64,000 nucleotides of DNA from Dyadobacter subterraneus (GTDB lineage Bacteria > Bacteroidota > Bacteroidia > Cytophagales > Spirosomataceae). Location of the stretch: positions 2,830,501-2,894,500 of the forward strand of contig NZ_JACYGY010000001.1 of assembly GCF_015221875.1 (NCBI RefSeq), written 5' to 3'. The notes beneath the pieces are model-generated. The model saw only the letters and a program-made list of their open reading frames with translations, was not told the origin of the DNA and made no database searches. The first letter of the stretch is position 1; the number at the start of each line of letters is the position of its first letter. Of this stretch, positions 1 through 9,754 are shown one piece after another. The translations under genes were made by a program, and so were the position numbers.

Positions 1-153
1 GTCCCTCAGGTATTCATAAGAATGTCCTTCTGATAAAGCCGTGTTGAATATTTTAAGGATAAAAATCGAGTCAGCCTGGTAGTCGGACTGGGCAAAAGTA
101 ACGGAGGTTGAGCACAAGGCCAGCATCGCTAATGAAAGCAGGGTTCGTTTCAT
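1..153 (-). CDS. Secreted peptidase, N-terminal fragment (M28-like), cut by window edge
   Basis: Only the first 51 codons are present. They start at the ATG at 153 and run off the left edge. The N-terminus is a clear signal peptide: MKR, a hydrophobic stretch, then a likely cleavage after TFA before QSD. The mature start, with LSEGHSYEYLRD near residues 40-51, resembles the N-terminus of Bacteroidota M28-family aminopeptidases, where an ALTxGxSYEWLR-like helix precedes the catalytic domain. No catalytic residue lies inside the window, so the family call is an inference. The stop of the downstream exporter gene is not linked to it; 45 bases separate them. Confidence 0.55.
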   Translation of the reverse strand, partial: MKRTLLSLAMLALCSTSVTFAQSDYQADSIFILKIFNTALSEGHSYEYLRD

Positions 154-198
154 TTCTTGTTATTTTATAGGAGTGTTTATTTGGCAATTTAATTTAAA

Positions 199-2520
199 TC
201 AGGATGGCTTTTCACCTTTCTTTTGCCATTTTGAAATGGATAGAAGCAGTGCAGGTAGTAAAATTAAATTGGTACACATCGCTACCAATAAAGTAATCGA
301 AACCATGACACCCATCGCCGCTGTACCGCCGAAGCTCGAAGCAGAGAAAATAGAGAAACCACAGAAAAGAATAACTGCTGTGTAAATCATACTAAGTCCG
401 GTTCCAAAAATAGAATTGGTAACGGCCTGAGAAGCATTCAGTCCTTTATCATAAATTTCCTGACGATATCTGGTTAGGAAATAAACGGTTCCATCCGAAG
501 CAATACCAAAAGTGATACTGAAAATCAAAATGGTTGTAGGTTTGAAATAAATCCCAAAGTAACCCATAATTCCGGCCGTAAGAGCCAATGGAATTAGACA
601 AGGTAATTTTGACAAAAGAATAATCGGAATGGAGCGGAAAAGTACCATACCAACCACCGCAATCAAAAGAATTGCGATCAGCAAACTTTCATACAAGTTT
701 CCAAGCAAATAATCATTGCTTTTCAAAAACACAAGACTGTGTCCGGTAAGACTCACTTTATATTTGGCAGGGCTGAAAATAGAATCCACTTTCGGGCGGA
801 TTTCTTTCATTAAAACTTTGATACGTTCCGAGCCAACATCGGCCATTTGAAAACTGACGCGGGTTACGCTTTTATCTTCATTTAAAAACGAATTGATTTG
901 TTTGGAAGCGCCTTGTTTTCCCTGAACATAATTGGTCAGTTTGGCCAGTTCCAATGCACCAGGTAAAGCATAATATTTTGAATCACCGCCTCTGTAAGCC
1001 TGGTAAAGGAAACGTGAAGCTTCAACAACTGAAACAGGCTTTGAAAATTCCTTATATTTTCCAAGCTCGTTTTGCAGCGATTTTATTTTGTAAAGTACTG
1101 CTGCGTTATCACCAAATACACCATTTTTTTCTTTCGTATTGATCATCACTTCAAAAGGCAAAACACCGTTGAAGTTTTTTTCAAGGAAACGAAGGTCGGT
1201 ATAAACGGGGTCATTTTTTGGAAGATCATCCACTACATAACCGATGGCTTTAATCTTCGTCATGCCATAACCGGAAACGATGATCATAATGAACATGGCG
1301 ATATAAATTTCCTTGCGGCGATTATGTACCAGATAATTTACTTTTTCAAGGAACCCATGCGCCCATTTTCCATCCAAATGTTTCAAATGGCGTGCTTTCG
1401 GCACATCCATGTAATGCAGTGTAATAGGAAGCAAAAGCAGGCAAAGTACATAAGTAACCATTACGCTTATCGCTGCAACGATTCCAAATTCAACCAGCAA
1501 CGTACTGTTTGTAAAGTAAAAAACGCCAAAACCGATAGCAGTAGTAATGTTAGCAAGGAAAGTGGAAAGTCCGATCTGTCGTACCATTTCTAATAAGGCA
1601 TCATCTTTTGACCGTCCGGCTTTAAGTTCTGTCTGGTATTTGTTGATGAAAAATACACAGTTCGGAACGCCGATTACAATCAGCAGGGGAGGAATAAGTC
1701 CTGTAAGCGCCGTTATTTTGTATCCGAATATTTGAAGCAGACCAACTGAAAATATTACTCCAATTAATACAACAATGATAGAAAGTAATGTAAGACGGAA
1801 AGATCTGAAAAACGCCCAAAGAATAAATAATGTAACTAAAACCGCCAGTCCCATGAACAACTCCATTTCACCGGAAATTTTCTTCATATTGACGGTCCGG
1901 ATATATGGCATACCCGAATAGTGCAGATCCGTTTTGTACTTAACAGCAAATTCTTCTCCCATCGCTTCAATATCACTTACGATACTAAGACGGCGAGCTG
2001 AATTAAGGGCTTTGTCGTTGAATGTAATGACAATAAGCGTGGCGTTGGTTTTGGAATTTAGCACCAAACCCTCATAAAAAGGAAGATTCAGAATCTCCTT
2101 TTTCAAACTGTCAACTTCTGTTTGTGTAGTGGGAATTGCCTTGATTACAGGAGCGAAATCAAACTGGCTGAGGCTGTCATTTCTCACAACCTTTTGAAGA
2201 TTAGCTAATGATAAGACGTTTTTGATCCCAGTAGTTTCCTTGATACGCTGCGCGAGTTTGCACCAGTCCTGAAATTTGTTGACCTGAAAAAGTCCCGGAT
2301 CCTGCCATCCGATCACCATTACACTTCCGTCTTCACCAAATAATTTACGGAAATCCTGATATTCTTTTTCAACCGGATCGTTTGCGGGGAGAATTCTTGC
2401 AAACTGATAGGAAAGTTCGATTTTTTTTGCCTCATAAGCCATGAAAACGGTTGAGACCAACACTAATGCAACCCACCAAAGCCGGTAGCGGATTATGTAA
2501 GTTGCTAATTTATTCCACAT
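199..2520 (-). CDS. RND/MMPL-family exporter
   Basis: A 773-residue inner-membrane protein with the two-fold RND layout. TM1 lies near residues 13-30, followed by a periplasmic loop and a five-helix block near 220-370. The pattern then repeats, with a TM near 405-425, a second large loop and a final helical block near 625-765. This matches the MMPL/HAE3 (hopanoid/lipid exporter) class, which is shorter than AcrB-type pumps. Such proteins are thought to move lipids or other hydrophobic molecules using the proton gradient; no substrate can be read from the sequence. No membrane-fusion or TolC gene is adjacent. A TATATTTG box sits 31 bases upstream of the ATG. Confidence 0.88.
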   Translation of the reverse strand: MWNKLATYIIRYRLWWVALVLVSTVFMAYEAKKIELSYQFARILPANDPVEKEYQDFRKLFGEDGSVMVIGWQDPGLFQVNKFQDWCKLAQRIKETTGIKNVLSLANLQKVVRNDSLSQFDFAPVIKAIPTTQTEVDSLKKEILNLPFYEGLVLNSKTNATLIVITFNDKALNSARRLSIVSDIEAMGEEFAVKYKTDLHYSGMPYIRTVNMKKISGEMELFMGLAVLVTLFILWAFFRSFRLTLLSIIVVLIGVIFSVGLLQIFGYKITALTGLIPPLLIVIGVPNCVFFINKYQTELKAGRSKDDALLEMVRQIGLSTFLANITTAIGFGVFYFTNSTLLVEFGIVAAISVMVTYVLCLLLLPITLHYMDVPKARHLKHLDGKWAHGFLEKVNYLVHNRRKEIYIAMFIMIIVSGYGMTKIKAIGYVVDDLPKNDPVYTDLRFLEKNFNGVLPFEVMINTKEKNGVFGDNAAVLYKIKSLQNELGKYKEFSKPVSVVEASRFLYQAYRGGDSKYYALPGALELAKLTNYVQGKQGASKQINSFLNEDKSVTRVSFQMADVGSERIKVLMKEIRPKVDSIFSPAKYKVSLTGHSLVFLKSNDYLLGNLYESLLIAILLIAVVGMVLFRSIPIILLSKLPCLIPLALTAGIMGYFGIYFKPTTILIFSITFGIASDGTVYFLTRYRQEIYDKGLNASQAVTNSIFGTGLSMIYTAVILFCGFSIFSASSFGGTAAMGVMVSITLLVAMCTNLILLPALLLSISKWQKKGEKPS

Positions 2521-2551
2521 ATATTGTAATTAGGTTTTTTGCAAAAAGCTG

Positions 2552-2559
2552 CAAATATA
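2552..2559 (-). promoter_or_regulatory. Candidate -7 box (TATATTTG) for the RND exporter
   Basis: On the minus strand TATATTTG matches the Bacteroidota TAnnTTTG -7 element exactly and lies about 31 bases before the ATG at 2520. No TTTG -33 element is seen at normal spacing, so the assignment rests on one half of the promoter. Confidence 0.3.
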
Positions 2560-2701
2560 CACAGCATGTTTAGGAAACGGTCTTTTTTGACCTTTTTTGT
2601 CACGTTCAAAAAAATATTGGACTGATTTGTGACCGATTGGTGTCAAAATCAACTGAGAATATGTTTTTGCTAATTATTAGTATAAATTCTTATGCCATAT
2701 G

Positions 2702-3883
2702 TCAAATTCCCAACATTCTTTCTAAATGATGGTACTCAATCCCGAAATAAGATTTGGCACCTTTTATCTTTTTTAGCAATAGCGTTTTATCCGGTTGCGA
2801 CTTGTGATTTTTAATACCGACAATCATAACGTTTTTTGGCGTGTGAGCGTCTGAAATAAATTCAAAAACTTTTGTTTTATAGCCAAAGTATTCCAAAATC
2901 ATAGCACGTATTCCATCGGTAACCATTTCCGCCTGACGTTCGAGGAAGATTCCATATTTCGTCAAAAAGTCAACATCGTTGGTTGCCTTATGCTTTTCAA
3001 TTTCCCTGCGGATTTGCTTATGACAGCAAGGTGCAACTACAATTAATTCTGCATCAGCTTTTATGCCTTTAAAAATGGCATCGTCTGTTGCTGTATCACA
3101 GGCATGAAGCGCAATAAGAATATCAATTTCCCTGGTTTCGTAATCTTCTATCGTTCCTTCAACAAAACTGAGATTTTTGAAAGATGCATTTTCGGCGATA
3201 CTATTGCAAAGTGAAACCATATCCGCCCGGAATTCAACGCCGGTGATTTCCGGTTCAAGATTCAGCACATTTTGAAGATAATCATATAAGGCAAAAGTAA
3301 GATAACCCTTGCCGGAGCCCATATCGACTACTTTTACAGAGCCTTCGGCAGGAATTTCCTTAATGAGCGAACTCAGTATTTCTACGTAGTGATTGATCTG
3401 TTTGTATTTATCCTGTGCGTTTTTGAAGACATTACCTTCCTGATCCGTAATTTTTAAATCAGTGAGATAGGATTTATTTTGAGCAGGAATCAGTCTCTTT
3501 TTGTTTTTATCGTGTTCAAGAGAAACCGTGCTTTTTGATGCAGGCCTTTTCTTTAAAGTTAGTTTGCCGGCATTCAGAATTTCAAATTGCAGATCTGATT
3601 CAGTAGAAAAAAGTGTAGATACATTGAAGCCTTCAAGAAGAAATTTTTCTATAAGACTGATCCCTTCATCTTTTGAGAAGTTTTTAACGATGTCTCTGGT
3701 TTTGTACCGATAAGTAAAGCTAAGTTTTTCTTCCTTTTTGATAAGAATCCTCTTAACATACAGATTTTTAAGATTTTCTTCCTTGCCTTTGTAATTGCCC
3801 AGAGACAGGCTGATGAAAGTTTGATCGGTGATAGTCTGCGAAATTGCTTGTATGAACTCCTTTACTTTTTCAGAAATAACCAT
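2702..3883 (-). CDS. Class I SAM-dependent methyltransferase (METTL25/Methyltransf_32-like)
   Basis: A 393-residue soluble protein. The N-terminal ~150 residues are family-specific. A Rossmann methyltransferase core follows, with SAM motif I VVDMGSGKGYL near 185-195, an acidic motif II region (GVEFRADM), HACDTA at 260-265 and the unusual PCCHKQ at 285-290. HACDTA plus PCCHK is typical of the Methyltransf_32 group related to eukaryotic METTL25 and RRNAD1. The substrate is unknown for the bacterial members; rRNA or protein is possible. It lies between the RND exporter and the histidine kinase with no overlap, and its job cannot be told from context. Confidence 0.8.
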   Translation of the reverse strand: MVISEKVKEFIQAISQTITDQTFISLSLGNYKGKEENLKNLYVKRILIKKEEKLSFTYRYKTRDIVKNFSKDEGISLIEKFLLEGFNVSTLFSTESDLQFEILNAGKLTLKKRPASKSTVSLEHDKNKKRLIPAQNKSYLTDLKITDQEGNVFKNAQDKYKQINHYVEILSSLIKEIPAEGSVKVVDMGSGKGYLTFALYDYLQNVLNLEPEITGVEFRADMVSLCNSIAENASFKNLSFVEGTIEDYETREIDILIALHACDTATDDAIFKGIKADAELIVVAPCCHKQIRREIEKHKATNDVDFLTKYGIFLERQAEMVTDGIRAMILEYFGYKTKVFEFISDAHTPKNVMIVGIKNHKSQPDKTLLLKKIKGAKSYFGIEYHHLERMLGI

Positions 3884-3956
3884 TATTTGTGTTTTGTTTT
3901 CTCAAATTAGACTAACACCAGGAAACGTAATACAGTTTGGTGAAAGAAGAATTTGT

Positions 3957-5738
3957 TTATTTGGGAATCTCAATTCCAATGTTCGTTCCCGGGTTTTGTT
4001 CGTTTGAAATCACGATTTTGCCTTTCAGGCTTTGAACCCTGTTTTTCACATTGCCCAGACCAACGCCATGAGAAGAATTATTTTTGATCCCGCTTCCATT
4101 GTCGCTGATTGTCAGGTGAATGGTGCGGGCTGTTTCTTTCAAAGAGATTTCTGCCTGGTCAGCTTTGGAATGTTTGAGTATGTTATTAGTCAGTTCGAGC
4201 AGGATACTGTACAATTCAAATTCAACTTTTTTGTCAAGTCGTTTGTCAAGTCCATCAACTTCAAATTTAAATTGAATAGAATTATTTTCATTTAACTTAC
4301 CAACCAGGCGTTGTAAAGCCACAATCAGGCCATGTTCTTCAAGTTCAATGGGCATTAAATTGTGCGATAAACTTCTGACTTCCCTATACGCCGCACCAAC
4401 CATCTGATGTACGCTTTGGTAAATTTTTTGCTCTTCTTCGGACAACAATTTTTTGTCCATACCATACAAATACCAGTTCAACGACGCCAACGTGCCTCCC
4501 AAATGGTCATGAAGCTCGGCCGCAACACGTTTTCGCTCAATTGTTTGTCCCTGAATCAAAGCTTCTTTTATCGCTGCGTTTTTCCGTCTCAGCTTTTTGT
4601 TGTTGAACCAAAGAAAAGCTGAAAAAGCAACGATCAGAATTAAAAAAGCGATCAAAACACTTTGAATCGTATTTTGTTCATTAATAATCTTTCGTTGAAT
4701 TTCTGAATCCATTTGCTGGTTTTCGTAAATCAGCTTATACATATTATATTCTCTCGCAACGCGCTCGATATGTCTTGTCCGGCGGATGTAATCGACCTGT
4801 TCGAGGTAAAAGAGAGATTGTTTTACATCGTTTTTACCTTTGTAAGCTTTGTAAAGGCATATGAGTGCCCAATTCGTTTGGCGGGAAGAATGATAAAGTT
4901 TGCTAAGCTCAAATGCCTCGCTTTCTGTTTCGATGGCCTTGTCATATCTTTTTTGGGAATAGTAGACATTGCCAAGGTCGTTCAGTGCATTGAGAATGCC
5001 AAAACGATTATTGAGCTTCTGAAATATTACGTAAGCTTCGGTTACATACTTTTCAGCCTTGTCCAGCTCATCTTTTCGTACATAAAGATAACCACGATCT
5101 TGTAATACAGATGCCATTCCCCATTGCGAGCCTATTTTTTTAAAGGCATCATATGCCATGTCATAGTACCGGTTGGCTTGTGGATATTCCAGTTTCTCAC
5201 GATAAAAATTACCAATATTTTCCAGACAGACTGCTTTGGCGCTGTCCAGTTTCAAATTGTTGTAAATGTTGAAAGCACTCTGAAAATTTGCCAGCGCCAC
5301 GTCAAACTGTTTATATTCCGCACTGGATTCTCCCTGAAATCTCTTGGCATTAGCGGTGTACAGCGGAAGATTTTCTTTTTGAGAAAGCAGAAGTATTTCA
5401 TTGGAAATTTCTCTTAAAATATCATAGCTGCCATCAATGATATAATATGTACACAACAGGTCATAGGCCATAATTTTGCCTTTTGACCATTGATGTTTTT
5501 GTGAAAGGCGAAGAATTTGCTGGGCGTACAATACCGCTTTATCCGCGTCAAAATATAAATTTTGCATGGCAAGTTTGCGGTACTTATATATCAAAATGGT
5601 GTCCTGTGGGAAATTTGCAGAATACTTTGATTGCATCAAACCCTCATTGGCCCTTGAGGTTTGGGCAAATGAAGTGTGTCCCTGTAAAAGGCTTACGTAT
5701 ACCAGTAAAATAAAAGCTAATGAGTAAAGTTTAGCCAT
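3957..5738 (-). CDS. TPR-containing sensor histidine kinase (HisKA_3 type), orphan
   Basis: The chosen ATG at 5738 gives MAKLYSLAF... with a classical signal peptide ending near FAQ. The open frame extends back to 5825, but those 29 residues precede the signal sequence and look non-coding. Numbered from 5825, a periplasmic block of tetratricopeptide repeats spans about 60-370 and one TM helix lies near 390-412. The dimerisation box ERKRVAAELHDHLGG has its phospho-acceptor His near 439. A HATPase_c domain follows, with the N-box ELTNNILKHS near 544-553 and DNGSGI near 575. This is the NarX/DesK-like subfamily, normally paired with a LuxR-type regulator. No regulator gene is adjacent, so its partner lies elsewhere. 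Confidence 0.87.
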   Translation of the reverse strand: MAKLYSLAFILLVYVSLLQGHTSFAQTSRANEGLMQSKYSANFPQDTILIYKYRKLAMQNLYFDADKAVLYAQQILRLSQKHQWSKGKIMAYDLLCTYYIIDGSYDILREISNEILLLSQKENLPLYTANAKRFQGESSAEYKQFDVALANFQSAFNIYNNLKLDSAKAVCLENIGNFYREKLEYPQANRYYDMAYDAFKKIGSQWGMASVLQDRGYLYVRKDELDKAEKYVTEAYVIFQKLNNRFGILNALNDLGNVYYSQKRYDKAIETESEAFELSKLYHSSRQTNWALICLYKAYKGKNDVKQSLFYLEQVDYIRRTRHIERVAREYNMYKLIYENQQMDSEIQRKIINEQNTIQSVLIAFLILIVAFSAFLWFNNKKLRRKNAAIKEALIQGQTIERKRVAAELHDHLGGTLASLNWYLYGMDKKLLSEEEQKIYQSVHQMVGAAYREVRSLSHNLMPIELEEHGLIVALQRLVGKLNENNSIQFKFEVDGLDKRLDKKVEFELYSILLELTNNILKHSKADQAEISLKETARTIHLTISDNGSGIKNNSSHGVGLGNVKNRVQSLKGKIVISNEQNPGTNIGIEIPK

Positions 5739-5923
5739 AAATAAATTCGGCATGTATGGCAGGCACGTATTGTACCAAATGAAATTTTTATAAGAAGTTA
5801 TATAACGCTGAGTGTTTTCAAACAAAGGCCAAATATAGAAAATGATAAGACAAAATAGGGCTTTGTAGGCATTTCTTTTATCTTTTTGTAGTATAAATTT
5901 TGATTTTGCAGCTGTTGGTTTAC

Positions 5924-6550
5924 CTATCTGCTAACAAAAGGGTTGTTTTTGAGAGAGTAACGATATAAGAAATCGGCACCTTGTGTAAGGCCGATTCTTT
6001 TAGAAATTTCTATCTCGAAAGGATTGCCTGACAGGGGAGGTGTGATAAATAAATTGCTGTCGACCAGAGATTGGGAATTGTGAACGGAGCGTTCTATACC
6101 CATTGCCTGAACCAATTTTCCAGGACCTCTGCATAATTCCTTGAGTGGAATAGGTTTTGATACTTTACCCAGCGTTTTTTTTCTCGATAATTCACGGCGT
6201 ATTTGCATGATTTCAATGCCTTCGGTAGGTTGAAGTGCCCGGATTAGTACCGCTTCACCGCAGTCAACCCTGTTGCTTACGACATTGACACACTGATACA
6301 TGCCATAAATGAGATAGACATAGATGGTTCCAGGAGCAGCATACATAGGCTCTGTTCGCGGTGTTCTTTTCTGATATGCATGACAAGCCGGATCGTCCTG
6401 TAAATAGGCTTCTGTTTCAACAATAGTCCCGCTGGTGATACCATCGGGACTATTGTGAACAAGTTCGCAGCCAAGTAGTTTCTGGGCTAGCGTACGTGTA
6501 TCATAAGCTTCATAAAAGGACTGTGGCAAGCGATTTTCGCCAACAAGCAT
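5924..6550 (-). CDS. mpg: DNA-3-methyladenine glycosylase (AAG/MPG family)
   Basis: A 208-residue base-excision-repair enzyme that removes alkylated purines such as 3-methyladenine. The signature IVETEAYL is at 43-50. By analogy to human AAG (E125, Y127, H136), the catalytic Glu is E47, with Y49 and H57 in the pocket. APGTIYVYLIYGMY matches the loop that carries the intercalating Tyr, and RALQP and GPGKLVQAMGI are also family motifs. Its ATG directly follows the yicC stop codon (TAG then ATG, no gap), so the two are very probably co-transcribed and translationally coupled. Confidence 0.93.
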   Translation of the reverse strand: MLVGENRLPQSFYEAYDTRTLAQKLLGCELVHNSPDGITSGTIVETEAYLQDDPACHAYQKRTPRTEPMYAAPGTIYVYLIYGMYQCVNVVSNRVDCGEAVLIRALQPTEGIEIMQIRRELSRKKTLGKVSKPIPLKELCRGPGKLVQAMGIERSVHNSQSLVDSNLFITPPLSGNPFEIEISKRIGLTQGADFLYRYSLKNNPFVSR

Positions 6551-7438
6551 CTAAATAATATTCATAGTTTGTTCCTTGATTTTTTCAAGTTCATCTTTCA
6601 TTTGAACTACAAACCGCTGTATACCGTAGTCGTTTGCTTTGGAACCGATCGTATTGATTTCCCTGCCAATTTCCTGAGCGATGAAGTTCAGTTTTTTACC
6701 ATTGCTTTCTGGTGACTGCAACGTTTCGTTGAAGTATAGCAAATGATTGGCAAGACGAATTTTTTCTTCTGAGATATCAAATTTTTCGATATAATAAATC
6801 AATTCCTGCTCAAAGCGGTTTGGATCAAAATTTTCATCTGACAATAAATCGCGTACTTGTTTTTCCAAACGCTCACGTACCGCAGGAATTCGTAATTTAT
6901 CCTGCTCTTTTACTTCTTCCAGAAGTGAGGAAATGGTACCGATGTAATCCGCAAATTTATCGGCGGTCATTTTTCCTTCCTGTTCGCGGAAAACAGTACA
7001 TTTTCTTAATGCCTCGTGGACAGCTTCTTTAATCTGAGCCCAGTCACTATCGCGATTTGTGTCAGTAACCGATTCTGTATTGTAAGCATTTGGCATTTGA
7101 AGTGCCATGCGGAGTAAATCCGTAGATTCGCCAGAAAAACCAAGGTCGTTGGCAGTTTCAGTTAAATCGTTAAAATAAACTTTCACCAAAGGACGATTTA
7201 CAGCAGTCGTTGCAATCGCTTTTCCAACTGGTTGTACCGTTAAACTCACCTCCACTTTTCCGCGCTCCAGCGATTGGGTTACGAGGTTACGGATTTCTAT
7301 TTCACGTTCTGAATAATTTCTTGGAACGCGGCAGTATATATCCAGGAATTTGGAATTCAGTGTTTTAATCTCAACTGTTACGTTGATCGATTCGGATTCG
7401 ATGTTTGCTACACCGTAGCCGGTCATGGATCTTAACAT
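6551..7438 (-). CDS. yicC: YicC family protein (putative endoribonuclease)
   Basis: A 295-residue protein with both YicC hallmarks. The N-terminus is MLRSMTGYG. The C-terminal DUF1732 region contains GKKLNFIAQEIGREINTIGSK near 240-260. E. coli YicC has been reported to act as an endoribonuclease; a role in RNA turnover here is inferred from family membership. The length is normal. The gene abuts mpg downstream and follows pdxA by 73 bases, so the three may form one transcription unit. Confidence 0.92.
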   Translation of the reverse strand: MLRSMTGYGVANIESESINVTVEIKTLNSKFLDIYCRVPRNYSEREIEIRNLVTQSLERGKVEVSLTVQPVGKAIATTAVNRPLVKVYFNDLTETANDLGFSGESTDLLRMALQMPNAYNTESVTDTNRDSDWAQIKEAVHEALRKCTVFREQEGKMTADKFADYIGTISSLLEEVKEQDKLRIPAVRERLEKQVRDLLSDENFDPNRFEQELIYYIEKFDISEEKIRLANHLLYFNETLQSPESNGKKLNFIAQEIGREINTIGSKANDYGIQRFVVQMKDELEKIKEQTMNII

Positions 7439-7511
7439 GTAGGGGTCTTTAATTAAATTGAAATTTAGATGATGAAAGCTTCCACGGAAAACCGGGCGGA
7501 TCTTACTAACA

Positions 7512-8615
7512 TCAATTTTGTCTTTGTTTTCCGGATTTCGCCGGATGCTGGCTTTCGGATTGTTGTGGTTTTGTTATCAGTGCATTTTTATCAATTTCCT
7601 GACTGAATGTTCTGTATTTTGCCACATCGCAGGCAAGATAAATCGCCTGCAAAAGCGAACCTGGCTCTGCCTGATTTTTTCCTGCAATATTATATGCAGT
7701 TCCATGGTCAGGGGATGTTCTTACAGCAGACAAGCCGGCAGTGAAATTTACGCCTTCATTAAAAGCCAGTGTTTTAAATGGTATCAATCCCTGATCGTGG
7801 TACATGGCCAGCACTGCATCATATTGTTTGTAAGTCCCGGCCGCAAAAAATCCGTCGGCAGGAAATGGGCCAACAACAAGATTTCCTTTTTCGCGGAAAT
7901 TTTTCAGGACAGGGATAATCGTATCAATTTCTTCACTACCCAGTAAACCATTTTCACCTGCATGAGGATTTAAACCTAAAACAGCAAGTCTTGGTTTCTT
8001 TATACCAAAATCATTTTTCAATGAATAAAGCATTTGTTCAATTTTCGCAGTCAATTTTTCCATAGTTACCCACGCCGGAACATCTTTTACAGGAATATGA
8101 CCCGAAAGAACCCCAACGCGAAGATCACCCGAAACCATAAACATCAATGCTTCCTGAACAGCGAAGGATTCGGCTAAAAATTCGGTATGACCCGGAAATT
8201 TGAATTCAGCACTTTGAATGTTGTCTTTATTGATAGGACCTGTTACAACCGCATGTATTTTTCCGGTTTTAAGATCTTCAACCGCACGTTTCAGCGACGA
8301 TAAAGAACCTTGTCCTGCTTCGGGAGTAATTTTTCCCGGTTGAATTTCTGTCTGATGGTCGTGCCAGCAGGTAATTACGTTCGTCAGTTTAGGATTAGCT
8401 TGTTCCGGGCGTTGTATGCCGTGTAACGTCCAGTCCTTCATTTCAAAAAGATTGCGATATTGATTCAGTACGCGTAAAGAACCGTATATAACCGGTGTGC
8501 ATAATTTAGCTAACTGATTTCCTTCCAATGCTTTAAGAATTACTTCCGGGCCAATCCCGTTGTAATCTCCTAACGTAATCCCTATTAATGGTTTATCACT
8601 TGGTAGTTCACTCAT
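7512..8615 (-). CDS. pdxA: 4-hydroxythreonine-4-phosphate dehydrogenase
   Basis: PdxA oxidises 4-phosphohydroxy-L-threonine in the DXP-dependent pyridoxal-phosphate pathway. All family motifs are present: TLGDYNGIGPEV near the N-terminus, VTGPINKDN, FPGHTEFLAE, LNPHAGENG, GPFPADGFF, MYHDQGLIPFK and RTSPDHGTAYNIAGK. The His and Asp residues of the metal site are intact. The protein is 367 residues; its last ~15 (Gln/Ser/Lys-rich) extend past the conserved fold and are probably disordered. The start at 8615 gives the expected MSELP...PLIGITLGD N-terminus. Confidence 0.95.
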   Translation of the reverse strand: MSELPSDKPLIGITLGDYNGIGPEVILKALEGNQLAKLCTPVIYGSLRVLNQYRNLFEMKDWTLHGIQRPEQANPKLTNVITCWHDHQTEIQPGKITPEAGQGSLSSLKRAVEDLKTGKIHAVVTGPINKDNIQSAEFKFPGHTEFLAESFAVQEALMFMVSGDLRVGVLSGHIPVKDVPAWVTMEKLTAKIEQMLYSLKNDFGIKKPRLAVLGLNPHAGENGLLGSEEIDTIIPVLKNFREKGNLVVGPFPADGFFAAGTYKQYDAVLAMYHDQGLIPFKTLAFNEGVNFTAGLSAVRTSPDHGTAYNIAGKNQAEPGSLLQAIYLACDVAKYRTFSQEIDKNALITKPQQSESQHPAKSGKQRQN

Positions 8616-8766
8616 TTATTTGATATTGTATTTTTTTATTTCTGTTTTGTTGAAATTACTTTGCAAGGTACTGATATTAATAATTTTGTATTCATAATGA
8701 AGAATTTTAAACATGGAACTTCACTCAGAATAAGCATTTAAATCATCCCTTGTATATATTTCTGAT

Positions 8767-8774
8767 TACTTTTG
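8767..8774 (+). promoter_or_regulatory. Candidate -7 box (TACTTTTG) for the 2-hydroxyacid dehydrogenase
   Basis: TACTTTTG matches the TAnnTTTG consensus and lies 43 bases before the ATG at 8818. It would put transcription start near 8780, which argues against the alternative TTG start at 8788. A second TTTG-N17-TAATTTTG pair occurs at 8660-8688. Confidence 0.35.
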
Positions 8775-8817
8775 TAAAACTAATCAATTGGCAAGTTACA
8801 AAAATTCCCGTGCTCCT

Positions 8818-9753
8818 ATGAAAATCCTGATAGCAGACTCCATGCATCCGTCACTTTTTACCATGTTGGAAGCGGAAGGTTGGGAATATGCCTATCATCC
8901 CGAATATAAAAGGGAAGATATTATCCGTGAATTACCAGCATTTGAAGGATTGTTTATCCGAAGCAAAACTTTTGTGGATATGGAAGTAATGGAGCCGGCA
9001 AAGAAACTTCGGTTTATCGCACGTGCAGGAGCTGGTCTTGATTTAATTGATCTTGAAATTGCAAAGGAAAGAGGTATCAAAGTTTTTCATGCGGGGGAAG
9101 GAAACCGGGATGCAGTTGCCGAGCATATGCTGGGAATGCTCCTGGGCTTATTGGCCAATATTGTAAAAGCGGATAAAGAAGTTCGCAACGGAATTTGGGA
9201 CAGGGAAGGAAACAGGGGTGTGGAACTAATGAATAAAACCGTTGGGCTTATTGGTTACGGAAACAACGGCGGTGCCACAGCCAAACGTTTAAGCGGATTT
9301 GGCTGCAAAGTTCTAGCCTATGATAAATACCGCGACAATTATGGCGATGCTTTTGCAACCGAGGCTTCACTCGAAGAAATTATGCAGGAAGCAGATATTT
9401 TAAGTTTACACGTCCCGCTTACGGATGAAACAAAGTATCTGATTGATAAAAGTTTCATTGAAAATTTTACCAAACCTTTTTATCTGATGAATTTGTCCAG
9501 AGGAAAAGTTGCTAACCTTACTGCGGTGGCAGAAGGTTTGAAATCAGGAAAAATAATCGGGGCCTGTCTGGATGTTTTGGAAAATGAAAAATTAAAAACG
9601 CTTACCGAAGAGCAGCAAGCAGTTTTTGATTATTTAATTAATTCAAATCGCGTTGTACTAACACCGCATATTGGTGGCTGGACACACGAAAGTTATACAA
9701 GGATTAATGAAGTTCTGCTTCGTCAAATAAAAGAATGGCTGGTGGAAGCCTGA
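8818..9753 (+). CDS. D-isomer-specific 2-hydroxyacid dehydrogenase (SerA-like)
   Basis: Starting from the ATG at 8818, this is a 311-residue cytosolic NAD-dependent dehydrogenase; an in-frame TTG at 8788 would add ten unlikely residues. The Rossmann motif GLIGYGNNG, the substrate Arg in NLSRGKV, the Glu in DVLENEK and the catalytic His in TPHIGGWT are all visible, so the Arg-Glu-His catalytic set is intact. The length fits a short D-3-phosphoglycerate dehydrogenase without ACT domain, or a related 2-hydroxyacid reductase. No serC or serB lies nearby to settle the substrate. Confidence 0.85.
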   Translation: MKILIADSMHPSLFTMLEAEGWEYAYHPEYKREDIIRELPAFEGLFIRSKTFVDMEVMEPAKKLRFIARAGAGLDLIDLEIAKERGIKVFHAGEGNRDAVAEHMLGMLLGLLANIVKADKEVRNGIWDREGNRGVELMNKTVGLIGYGNNGGATAKRLSGFGCKVLAYDKYRDNYGDAFATEASLEEIMQEADILSLHVPLTDETKYLIDKSFIENFTKPFYLMNLSRGKVANLTAVAEGLKSGKIIGACLDVLENEKLKTLTEEQQAVFDYLINSNRVVLTPHIGGWTHESYTRINEVLLRQIKEWLVEA

Positions 9754-9754
9754 G

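Noticed and set aside
1072..1593. 173-residue plus-strand ORF
   Set aside because: Lies antisense inside the RND exporter gene; composition is not protein-like and no motif is seen.
8697..8741. 14-codon ORF after a TTTG/TAATTTTG pair, possible leader peptide
   Set aside because: Too short, no run of regulatory codons and no attenuator hairpin before the dehydrogenase gene.
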